In this document: piece after piece, positions 14,343-27,000 of the stretch
Layout: each line of letters starts with the position of its first letter
Position numbering within the stretch: position 1 is the first letter of the stretch
Origin: Trichoplax adhaerens
Lineage: Eukaryota > Placozoa > Uniplacotomia > Trichoplacea > Trichoplacidae
NCBI RefSeq assembly: GCF_000150275.1
Contig: NW_002060952.1
Location: 1,713,868 to 1,777,867 of the forward strand
Length of the DNA: 64,000 bases
Direction: 5' to 3'
Position numbers and translations under genes: made by a program
Notes under the pieces: model-generated
The model's input: only the letters and a program-made list of their open reading frames with translations
The model's database searches: none
What the model was told of the DNA's origin: nothing

Positions 14343-17300
14343 CGCTTTGTCTATTAGGCAAAAGAATGCAAACATTGTCAAGCTCTACCAACAGGAATAA
14401 TTATGATTAGTTTAAGACCATATTGATAATGTTTATTACTGATTAGTAGGTCTGCCATTGTATCTCTAGTAAATTATCGAACAGTTGCAAGCTCTTCTCA
14501 GTCCAAACATACGTTAATTAATAACAGTAGATAGGAAGATTCTTACCTGCAACATGGTTATGGTGAAAAATGGAAACAAAATGCCCATACTGGGCGTCGT
14601 AAAAGCTGCATATATGCCTAAAACCATTTTGCAAACGGATAGAAAGAATAGTCCCACGGATCCTAAAGCTTTTCTTCTGTGGAGGAAGCAATTGATGTAC
14701 TTATAAAAGTTTGCTTTTGTATACAGAAATCGAGAGAAGTAATTTTAATGAAAAATAGACTGTAGTTAAATTTCGTTTATCTTTTCCATGATGAAAGCCT
14801 ACTTGTGGATAGATTGACAGCTATTTTTGCTTTCATTTTCGACTCCTTCTTGAGATTCCCGGTGTGATGTTGCTTTAACATTTAAGATATTCAAGGCCAT
14901 ACCAATCTTGACGTAAAAATAAACATATATGACACAATCAAATGTTACTACATCGTAAATAATCCATCCTAATAAATTAATAAATAGATGCAAAGCATTA
15001 TAGATTCTTGTCGAAAAGTAGCTGGATTACTCAAATTAGAAATTGAAACATACCATAAATACAATAACGAAGGCGGCAATATAAGGTCCGATAAGGAAGC
15101 TATTTTTTGAAAGCAAGCACCTGTATACAGCAAATATGATTTAGTACTTTATTTAATTTTAACCAATTTGAATCGAATAGTAATTAAATCTGTATATTTA
15201 TTCAATTTATAAAATAATTTTTAATACTATTAAATCAAAAGTTGCAAAAAACTTACAAGTAATAACCGCCAAATTGATTCCTTTCAAATATACTAGCAAT
15301 TGCAGCCGTGAGTAACGCTGGAAATACTAGACGATAATAAAGATATATGTAACAATTAAGGTTTGTTACGAATATCGCAGCTACTTCTTGGCAGGCGGTT
15401 AATAAAAATATACTACGACTTATATCTATTACATTTATATTGATAAATTTTAAAAAATATTTAACACATACCGTATCCGAGGGATAAAAAAATAAACATT
15501 ATATTTCGTCCAAATTTACGTCCTTTGGTATCGACATATCTAGCTATGCAATCAACCAATAACCAGAGAACGGCTGTTAGACCAAGACCAGACGTAAAGA
15601 TACCAAATTTTTGACATATACTCTATTATTTTAAATCAATGCTATATTTATTAGACTCAAAGAGACCTTTATCAATGTAATTTTTAAACTATATCCTCTA
15701 AATTAAATTAAGTAAGTATTACGAAGAGGCCTAAGTAAGCTGAAGATGTATTTAATTATATTTACAATCTCAGCTTCATTGATTTTTGGTATATGAAGTC
15801 CAATTAGAACAAAGATGATTGATAGAATTTCAGCTAAGCAGCAATTACAGCAAATAAATCTTGTCATGGTTTTCAGCTGTCTGAGTACAATAAAAGTATA
15901 CAGGTTTGTATAATAGCCCGTACATTTCTATACGCCTTAAACTATGCTTATAGAAGAAGAATAAAATTTGATGGCTATAATTAGACAATCTACCTAAAAA
16001 AAATACCACAAAGGAATGTGATACTTAAAAGTATTATTGATATTCCTAGCTGTAATGAACCCCATAAATGATAGGTAAATTGGCTGTTAGCCTGCGATAT
16101 ATTGCCCGTTGTGAATGTTATATTTGGCTAAAGTGTTTAAGAAATTAAATTCATACTAGAAATTAGCGATGAATTATACAGTTTGAACTTTCAAGTATTG
16201 TTTTGGGCACGAAATAATTTCGAAATATGATAGCAAATTACTTCCTCAGTTGCAATAGGTTTCTGCTGTATCAAAGTGATTGCATAAGAAATTTCTTGAG
16301 TTTTATTAAATTGGCATAAAACACTTCTGTCGGAACTATAACTAGTTTTTATCCCCTTATTAGACCAATATCCATCCTCAGGTTGATGAATACTATCATA
16401 TGTTGGAATACAAAGAAGAATCTGCTTAGATTGATGATACATGGCATATATCGAAAGTATTTTTGCGTACTCGCATTAATGCATAGTTGATTAAATACAA
16501 TTCTGTCACAGGCATTAATAATTTAATATCGATAATATTATAGCCGATTTAAGGGCGATAAACTGCTTAAGATAGGAGAGGCTATCAATAATAGCTTTTA
16601 TATCATTATTCTAATAGCTGATCAATTATACTAGTAAGTAAAAGCGTAACTGAATGAGCAAGCCAAAGAAATTCTTAAGAATTCTATCGACTGTGAGCCT
16701 TACTTTATAACGGTCTCCTTGTAAATTATTAAATTACCTCTGAATCCAATAAGCGCACTGTTTATTTCGCACATTATCCTAAAAATAGGTTATTTAGAGA
16801 ATAAACAGAGCTTAGAAAATATTCTTTATTGCTTATTTGTCATCTAATTTAAAATACTGTGCACTTCAGAGAACTATTTGCCTTTTTCGGAGCAGTTTCA
16901 TGACTTACCGTATCTGTAAAAGTGACTCTGATTGGATGTATAAATATCTGATCACTTGTAGCATTAATAACCAAGAAAACAATAGGTGCCTGTCTAATAG
17001 AACTAATTTGCGTAATAAAGTCACATTGGACAATTTTAAAGTTATTGTAATCGAAATTTAGGAGCTATAGAAGCTAATCTTATTACATATGAACTGATAT
17101 TGGGTTGATGGATAATCATTGTTACGTTAAAGAAGCAATATAATATGGATAAACGTCATTAAATTTAAATTTACGCTGAGTGGCTATTAAAACCAAATCA
17201 TAATAAATTGACTGCTTAGCATAGGCAAATAAATCATGTACTGTAATACAAATCTTATTCAAGCTATCATTTTTATATCTTATCGTAATTGGTATTTGAA

Positions 17301-20300
17301 GATGCAAAACGTGATTAATCTGACTATATCAGAATATATGCTAGCTTGCTAAATAATCACAATTAATGTGAACAGACCGCTGAGTGTCAACGAAAACTGA
17401 ACATATCGAAAGTTATAATTTAAATTTCGCATGCATCTATACGTATAATCTTCGTAAAATTGTAATATTTGATTTCTAGAAATTTAATACAAACAAATTT
17501 TCCCATAGTGTTACAGCTAATAGAAATTAGTTGTTGATCTAAGTACGCTACTCTTTTATTTCATCCATTCTACGGGATGCTGCAATTACTCATACACATA
17601 GATCAAACCTTATATCCACCGGTAGATTAGTTTTGTTGACAATAACTGCGATAACTGATATGAAACCTAAGTAATATAATTAACATAAACTATCATTACA
17701 TATGCGCTACATTTAATGCCTATATTTGAGTATTTAAGAACATTGAGCAGCATTTAACTAATCATAAAATTATAAAGTGTATAATACCTTCCCGATAATT
17801 AACGTTGGTCGCAATAGGAACCTGAATTAATGGTGTTACCGTGTCAGTTGTATTCTTAATCATCAAATTAATCGTATCACTCTTGTAGTTGTTGTTAAGA
17901 TGATATAGTTGATATGTTAAGATAGCATAGACACCTATCAGAAATTATAAATAAATCCAAATTGTAAAGGATAACCTATTCTAATAAGGAAGATTAAAAT
18001 TTGATCATATCATAACGAGATAATTGTGATAAATAGGTCGAAATCCGCAGAGAGCTACCTGGTAATATGATTTGAGTTTGATTATCAATAGCAAAGTTTT
18101 CAAGAGCCAGTGTCGCGCTAAATTGTTTCGTTGTATTACTGAAGCTCGAAATTAAATCATCCATTTTTTGCTAAGAAGAACATAGGAACGAAATTGTTAT
18201 GTCAGAATCCGTAATGGAGATGGCATTTCCGAGTTTTGCCTGGGAATAGCTTTTACGTCGCTTTTATGGACTACTAATAACAGATCTTCCTTAAATTATA
18301 TTATACCTTAATAAAAGTAATTATAATCAGACTTTTTTTATCTCCCAATTAATTTCATTTAGCAATTTATATAATCAACAATCTTTATTGACTATAACCG
18401 TCTTGTAGATTTCTAATAGTAGTTTGAATTTCTAAATTATCTCTACTGCGGTATTGATGATATCAAATAAACATATTATAGGTACCTGATTTTGATGATC
18501 CAAGGACGTTAATTCGGAAGTAAAAGATTGCTGTAGTGACTTAAAAGTAACTTGCTCATTGGTTAAATCTGTTTAAAAATTTTAGGGATTAGATATAGAG
18601 TAAAAGAGTAATAACCATTTAATTCTAAAAGTAGGGCTCACTTTTAGAGCAAATGAACCATGAATGGTAAGAATCACATCCATATGATCTCCATTTCCAA
18701 GTCATATTTCGTTCAACTGTTTTATGGCGATGAAGCACAGTGCAATTGATACTTTTGCGTGGATTATTAGCATGCCAGTGAAAATAATGGCTTTCTTCTT
18801 GCGATTCCATCCACTTAAAATGATTACTTCGACTTTGATATAGACCGAAAGAATACCAAAAATAGGATAAACCTTTTGTATTCAAATAGTGATCGACAAT
18901 GTTTTGTGTTCTTCTAGAAGAAATTTCGGCAAGATCAGCCCTCGCATACTGGCAAATTTGGCGTGCTTTGACAACTGGTAAGGCATAGTGGAAAGCTTTA
19001 ACACAGTAATCTTCAGTTGGTCGATACCAGCCAGTTTGACATTTGTTATCTTAAGTATAGGCAATTAAAGTATAAAAACATAGTATAGTCAGTATGCCTT
19101 ACAGCAATCATATGACAAAGATAATGCTTTGTGGATAGATGAGGAATCAGTACCACAGATGTCAAAGGTTGCTCAAGATCAATACTGATTCTATTTGTAT
19201 TTTTAACATTTAAAGCGCTAAAAGGAACTGGCATTTATATTATGATTACTTACTGTCACAACTACGTTTACGACATAAGGAAACAACGCAGTACTTATAA
19301 TACACTTTTCTGTACTTTAATCTGTAGAACTACTTCCCTAGGCTACCATATGTATAGTATTTGAATCATTGCGAAGTATACACTAACTCACTTAACATAA
19401 TATACGGTAAAAAATTCTCACATAACTTATCCTAAACCTGAACCACTTTTATTCACGGTATAAAGTTACTGAACCTCTGACAGGTCTACGACAAATGGTA
19501 ATACTATCTGTTAAATGAGCACATTATCGTAAACCGTCAGCAAAGCGACGGGAGTTTGTACTAGTATATTTCAATAACAAACATTTTATTACGATTAAAT
19601 TATCAAATACGGGCATTCGATAGTAGTCCAAACTTCCAACAAGTTCAAATGAAGTCTTATCTTAAACTACATGTCTATATTTAAATTATTTTGATGACTG
19701 TGACACTTACATATATAATTCATATCTAATAATCATATAAGTGAAACCTAGACTAAAAATAAAGTATTTAAATGTTTGGTAACGAAATAGAATTTTGGCT
19801 AGAAATTTAAGTACGTTGCTTATATCACATATTTATTCGATCGTTGGTTGACTTGTTCTTGTCTATGGTACATGGTAACTTAAGCCTAAAGCTTGAAGTG
19901 TGCAGCATGTGAATGCAGATAAATCATTTAATCCAACGCCGTGTTACTTGTTATAGGTTTTATGTCGGTCCATTATCTTACGGTGTTTAAAATGCCAATA
20001 CCAACAAAATCTTCATTTTTTTTCAACTATTTAACAGTATGGTAAAAACCGTAGGTCTTACGGCCGTACTTTGGCTCCACTATACTCATTTGGCGATTTC
20101 TCGTTTAACTTTGCATGGAAGTATGAGAGTTACAGAATATTAAGACTATTTTAGATAAATTTAGATATCATATTACTAGCACTATTTTATAATTAATCTA
20201 ATCGATTAGTTATTCTTCCGTAACAATGTTCACACACGAAAAGGATGAAAATAAGATAAAAATCTTACACTAAAGTAGATATTTTAAATGTTATAGGGTT

Positions 20301-21093
20301 ATTTTAATTTACTATGATACTTCAGAATTATATCATTTCTGAAGTCTATTTTATTAGGCCTTTCATTTTTAGTTATGAGCCAAATCTATAATTGTATATT
20401 AGTATAATTACGTAAGCTGTAACTATATATATTTATTATCAATAAGAAATGGTAGGGCAGGACTTTAGTCATACTTTTGAAATCAACTTTAGGCTAGCGA
20501 AAACATGAAGCTTACTTACCGGTTTTAAATGGTGCGTTAAGGTAAGGCACTATCTCTCGTAAAATACCTTATATTGGGGTATAATTAAGAAATAGAAATA
20601 GGTCAGATGTTACTTGAAGATCTTCGATGGAAATATCATGCAAATGCATTAATTGAATAGCTTTGCTAACCATTGTTTTGGCAAAGAAATGGTAATTCAT
20701 CGCTACAGTTATGCTCTGCTAAAACCCATCTATCATGATAGAAAGAATAAGAAAGAGCAACACAAGATGGGATAGTAGAATTACTTAAAGTGTTCGGCGC
20801 CAAACTTGTCAGTACTTCAGGAGAGATGTAGGAATTCGGAGTGCTTATCCAAGAATAAAAGCTACGATGACCGCTGAAAGTAGCCTTTTTCATACCAATC
20901 CAATAAGATGGTGAATAATTTTTATCCAATAAAAAGTCTACAGTCATCATATAATCTGTATTCCTCCGTAATTCCAGAAGCGTAGCATTATTCATTCCTT
21001 GGCAAAATCTCTCACCATTATCAAAATTCATGTACTGTTTAATTCTTAGGCCGCACGCTTCTTGGAATGGCAGCCAATCATTTTGGCAAAAGT
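14343..21093 (-). CDS. Adhesion-type GPCR gene 2: two C-type lectin domains, GAIN/GPS, seven-transmembrane region
   Basis: Lectin exons 20671-21093 (WIGM, WVLAEHNC) and 18642-19049 (WKWRSYGC) are both 1-1 phase exons. GAIN exons lie near 18485-18560, 18060-18175 (ATLALENFAID), 17788-17877 (IQVPIAT) and 17120-17290. The GPS-like exon runs from about 16428 to 16242 and has GYWSNKGI and a Cys, but KTQEIS where a cleavable HL(S/T) is expected. The 7TM exons join in phase: TM1 15994-16127; TM2 15766-15880 (RFICCNCCLAEIL); TM3 15472-15622 (starts SIC, then WLLVDCIARY); TM4 15257-15326 (FPALLTAAI); TM5 15054-15120 (YYLCLL); intracellular loop 3 14803-14906; TM6-7 14547-14676; TM7 end 14343-14384. 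The TM3 and TM5-side Cys fit the conserved extracellular disulphide. The first exon (Met, signal peptide) and the cytoplasmic tail exon are unresolved. The gene is a tandem paralogue of gene 1. Ligand unknown. Confidence 0.8.
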
Positions 21094-24000
21094 CTAAGCT
21101 CAGCATAAAAATAGAATTGAATGTTTTAGTTATTATAGTGTAATTATTTTTTGCCCTCGAATCAAAGCCCTGATGATGTTATATTAACTAAAAATAAATC
21201 AGATCTGTAGTGAATAAGACGTAATACATTTCCATCGATATTAACAATTTCGGATCATATATATGTTAAATAAGTACCAATTTAGGGAGTGTATGGCTGT
21301 ATTACCAGTTGATTCTATATTAATACACTGGCATCATATTATTAGACATCAAATACAATTGTTATAATCCACGATCTAAGATCACATATTATTATGACAA
21401 ACTAAACGTGATACAGCCTGGTAGCACCATAAAGTTGACTATGTAATTAAAAAATTGCTATTTAATGGGCAGTTTGCAAAATGACCGATTTCGTATACGG
21501 TCATGTTCTTATATATTACTGGGAACTGGAAAGCATTACAAAATTGATTCTACAATAAATGTCCTGTACCAAGTGGGCAGGAAATTAATTGCAGCACTAA
21601 CTGAATTCATTTATACTCGTATCATTTATGATCATGAATAAATTGATGGCAAATTATTTATGTAACATGGATTCATTTTTTTGGTTCTTTTTGAATTTTT
21701 TAAAATGTATGATGTGACAGTGTATGTTACACATTATCTAACTACATTACATTTATTCAGCTTAGGAATTTATGTTGTAATTAGAGAAAAGAAGCTAATT
21801 TATTAGTGAAATAATAATTTGCGTTATTCATGTAAAAATCCTTAAATATTTTAACAACACAGCGGCATATTAAGAATGTTCTTCTTAGAACTTTTTATCA
21901 TACAGCGAGTCACAAATGGGAAATTATTGAAATAACATACCGTATATATGGTTTCTAGCAGGTTAATATAGTGTGGCAACCTTTGATTTTACAGAACTAG
22001 TGTTACTATTTAGATAACTTTCAATACCTCTAATATAGGGAATTTTGATGGCCAATGCGATCATTAATTATAAATTAAAATCCACTAATGCCACTATATC
22101 ACCGTAAAGATCGTATTTATAACCATGGTATTTACTTTGATCAAACCATTATCTAGATTCAATATTTTCATATTTATCAGATGATACAACTTAGCGATAA
22201 TCTGATAGTCTCAACAATCGATAGTAACATATTAAATGCTACCGCCATGTCGTTAACGATTTTGTTACATATGGGATACAATATTGATAAAAATAATTGG
22301 CTAAATTCAGTATTTACAAACTATTTTGAACAGATGAGGTAGATATGCGCGAATGATCAGTTAAATATTAGACCATAACATGATAAGAACCAAATACCAT
22401 GTTGCTACTATTCATAAATAATCTCGATAGTAAAATTTTATTTTAATCAGTTTAAAAGTTATCTTAATTCCCAAAGCTTCAGAATTTATTCTAAAAAATC
22501 TTGGAATGCATACGTACAATCTATGATTAAATGATTATGCATTCTATCGCCGTATATCATCCTAAATTTACGACTTTAATAAAATCATTAGCTTAATTAT
22601 CTGTACAGTTCTACAATGTGAAAGTTATTGGTCGATATTTTACATCAAAGTAATGCATCTTTCTGCTTAATTGTTTACCAATATGTGGCCCAAAATTTCG
22701 CTTTATTATACGATCAAATAATTAACTTACTCCTGATATACGAGTGTACGTGTATTTTAAACCTACTGGAGTCTTTAGGACAGCCTTATTTCTACTGTGA
22801 GCTGAATTGCTGTAGCTAGAATATAATTACTATTTAAGTAAACAGTCCTTTTATGTTAAATCTATAAAATATTACTTGATCACACGACATTTCATTTGGC
22901 TATTCAAGTAAATAATCCTGATCTGTCCATAGAATATATGGCTACAATAAAGCTTGCTTCTAGCCCTATTATAGCCAGTAACTAGAACAAATTTGATTTC
23001 GTTTAAGCAAAGTAATCCTGATATATTCAAAATATAGACTAGGATATGAAAGTGGTAGTTATTGTAACCCTTCCCATATTCCTAAAGAGATAATTTATCT
23101 TGTGATTCGCAATTTACTTACAGAAATCTAAGTCATTTTTTAATTTTTTTAATTACTACAAAGCACCTTACAGATATCAGCAAATTGTCGAATTAATCAA
23201 GAATAATCTTAATTAATATCAGTTATAATTAATAGCTCCCGTCTGGATTATAGAAATAGTTTCTCGCTCAATAGCTGAGGAGACTATTACGGTAATAAAT
23301 ATCTTAAACTGGCAAATAGACAGCCTTTGCAATTAATTCTTTGAATTCTTATCAATACTGATTGAACACTAACAAGCCTCTCTCTGGTTTATGCCAATTT
23401 TACTCAACTTATTTCTTACAGTGATTTATAAATAGCATTTATTAACCTGAAGAAATAAAATACTCGTATTGCCACCCTTTTCTTGATGATTAATTACTAC
23501 TTGTTTCGATATAAGCTCATTAACCTATAGTAATATAATGCAGTTCAAGCTTTACTCACTTCAAAATTTAAATTTAAAAATAAGATATAAGTATGGAGCT
23601 GTTGTTTATAATCCAAATAGTAATCGAATTTTAGAGATTGTACAACAGCAATGAAAGGTAATGAATTGAAATTTGGTTAAAAATGTTTACGATGCGGTCC
23701 CAGTAATCTCAATCAGCGACGACGATCTTAAAAAAGTTACCAACTCAAATTTAGCTTATTCTCTATTAGTTGTCACTGTTTTAGTATCATTCAATTTTAG
23801 TTAAAAAGTACAATGAATGCTTCTATTTCAAGCCAATTAAGGTATATGAACAAAATGATGAGAGAATGGTGAAAATAACATATTGCTTATACTTACGGAA
23901 ACATTGATGGTGGGCTTGGTTGCAAGAATTTCCAGCAGAGTCTTGAGATATCCCATAACTACTACTTAAGTACTATTTAATATGGATAAGAAATAAGATA

Positions 24001-27000
24001 TTACATGACAAAATATTGTAAGGGATTCGATATGGTAAACCTGACAATTATAAAAGATTTCGATCGATACTTGATGAATATTTGCTAAATTTCTTTCATT
24101 GTAAAACTGTAAGTTATAACTTTAATTTGACTATCTCACATTGATCTACCAGTGAATTCGATATAACATACTGACTCTCTATATTTATTCTATCAGCATT
24201 GTAAAGGATCGCGGTCACTCACGTAAGATGTTGAAATGAGTAGAGTTAGTAATATCGAACTTGTAGTGGTTAATTTCGGCATGGTACGATAACTAAAAGT
24301 AGTTCTAGATAAAATATATTAAATAGCAGCGGTTGATTTATGAGTCAAAGTCCGAACTGAATTCGCATGCGATGATCGCAATAAGACGAAACTTGCATTC
24401 TTTCACCACTTATAAACTTAATTGGTTCCAATTACTTCCTTTAAAGAGCCATCGGAATGAAGAAAATGATCGGTGATCTATTTTTGAATATTAATTTGAA
24501 TGTATTGATATCTTATAATCAAATAGTCGATTCAATTAAAGATAATTACAAATTCATTTTCATGATCAACTATTCTATTTAGTAATAGCATGTCTTTATT
24601 TATGATTATTACTATCAATCGAAAAAGGCGATCGATTTTTTAATAGATTAATATCGATGATATCGCACCTTGATGATAAACTATGAAATAAATCAATTTT
24701 ATTTACCCTAATTGATTCGATTTTAAGCAGGTGTCTAATAAGTTGTTTTCAATCTTTTTTATCGCATTGTTTACATTGTCGTGGAGAAAATCTTTTCATC
24801 CATTTTAAGTTCTTTTTTCTTTAGCCAAAAATGTGAAGAAATATCGTTATACAGTACATGGATAGTATGATATACGTTTGCAATATTTCAATCATACTAT
24901 CAAATAAGTTTTGCAGCAGTATTTAATTTATTGCATAAGAGCGATTCCAGACAGGTCAGATTATTTCTTCATGTTTGTATCCTATCCATGTGGAATTATT
25001 AAGAGAGATTGCATGCATGCAAGGGATTAAAATTTTGATCGAAATTGGATTGTTAAAAACTCTTACACTCTTTATCCATCATATAACCAATTCGTATCAG
25101 AAAATTTTAGCAGTCTTCATTTTTATTAACGACCGAATCAAAAATATCGCCTTGCATTCATAATTATAATAATTATTATTCCCATTTCTTTCTAACAGGC
25201 CAAATTAATCACGATAATCCGTTGATACCTAGCAACGAATCATAATGCCCATAATATCCGGAATGATCCTTTAGCCTAACTGCATGATACGGTGTATTTT
25301 AGGGCATTGGTCGTATAGGGTTGCGTGCTACTGTATTACTTATATTGATCAATTTACTCGTCAATGATCGATGGAATGATTTTTCATTCATTCCTTTTAT
25401 TAGTTTATTAGAGTGTTTATGATTTATCTAGTTTCGAGGAATCCTTTTCCAGCGGAAAGTTAGGAAGCGAGTTTATTATATGATAATTATCCACCCGCTT
25501 GTGATACCTTGCCAATACTTTTTATAATTAGAGCATGTTTGTTACGGCACAGCATCTTACTCGTTATGGATCATTAAAAACTAAATCACGCAATTACTAG
25601 CCCCTGCTGCAACATCGCCTATAAATACAGGTGCATCATGAGCAATGCCAGTAGAAGGACGTCGATGAAATAAAGAGCTTGTAGTATTTATAGTAAGCTG
25701 TAGAATCAGAAGGTATTTCAATGTGTGAAGGTGCACGAGCACAACGATGTAACAAGTCTAGCTCTGACAAATCCTAGAATTGTCATACCAGGGACTACTC
25801 TATTTCTATTCTTATAGTTTTCATGCTTGATCGTTAACTTAATATGGTATATTGCTGTCCCTAACTTCGATAGAAACATGCGTCCAAAATCCTATCTCGT
25901 TAAGACTGAGTCAAAATTTCAATTAAAGACGTATTTGCTACAAAAACTATGAAAAAAGAAGTAGAGTCGTCAACGTCTACGTAACATCTACACTGCATAC
26001 TAGATCGATCCAGCGTTTGTTAACAGCTACGAATACGTGGCTGAAATTGTTTGTTACTGTGAGATTGATAGATCAAGAATCTTCCAAACTTTAGAAAATT
26101 AAGATTTATTGAACAAAACCTCGTTTACAAAGATACAACGTAATCGATTAGCTGAGGACCTCTAACGAGAAAGAACTCTCTTACTATACTAAACTACTCG
26201 TTTATATACTTTTCCGCGTTTACAGTCTTAACACCTTTACTTACTACACACTTCAGTATTAGCATCTCAAATACAGGATAGTTTACAGCTTTTATGTGAA
26301 GCTCTAGTGTGAGCACTGTAGCGCTCCTCTTCAAAAGGATTCCAGTTTACTAAGCTAGCTATATTGAATACTTAAGCCTCTAACGAGAATATCTATCCTA
26401 TGTTGAACACAACACCTACGGTAGACATTACTAAATATATCATCAACTTAGAATATAATATTACACTGCCTTAAAGTTACTAAAGCTCTACTTAGAAGTA
26501 GTAAATTTAGATCAAGAATGTTATTCAAATGAATACGACTGATTTGGAAAACAGACACGGAAGATCGTTGCTGAGACGCTCCTTTTCGACATTTTTGGCC
26601 TTATCTGGTATGAAAAGTCCGTCCATCCGATGTACGATGCTCACCACCAGTCACTAGCAGCTCAGTAATGTTCTCCAAAATCTTAGGTAGCAGACAGAAA
26701 GACGCTGGAAAAATGGAATTACTGTACAGTACAGTACTGTACAATTCATACTGTGCCGTACAGTTAAAGCAGTAGTCCATGGTACGATACCGTCGATAGG
26801 GTTACAATCCTGTACTAGGACAGTAGGACTATATGGGGCTATACTGAGTGTGTAGCAAGTAGAATCCAAGTTGGCCACCATTATCAAAGCCAAGGTTTCA
26901 TCAAACTCCATCCAAATATTTAAATTGTCGCAGCTCAACTTTCAAGTTATTCTTCCATCATGGCTGAGGTAATTATAGATCAATACTGTTCAAAATAGAC

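Noticed and set aside
23899-23943. Possible 45-base minus-strand exon with two Cys codons between splice-like ends
   Set aside because: It lies 2.8 kb from the nearest lectin exon with nothing between, and the frame cannot be tied to a gene.
25590-25790. Minus-strand stretch reading STGIAHDAPVFIGDVAAGASN
   Set aside because: Looks protein-like, but the frame has no start, no upstream continuation and no splice support; no family recognised. A pseudogene fragment is possible but not supportable.
26654-26938. 94-codon minus-strand frame in the GC-richer patch
   Set aside because: Part of it is translated TACAG repeat and the rest shows no domain.
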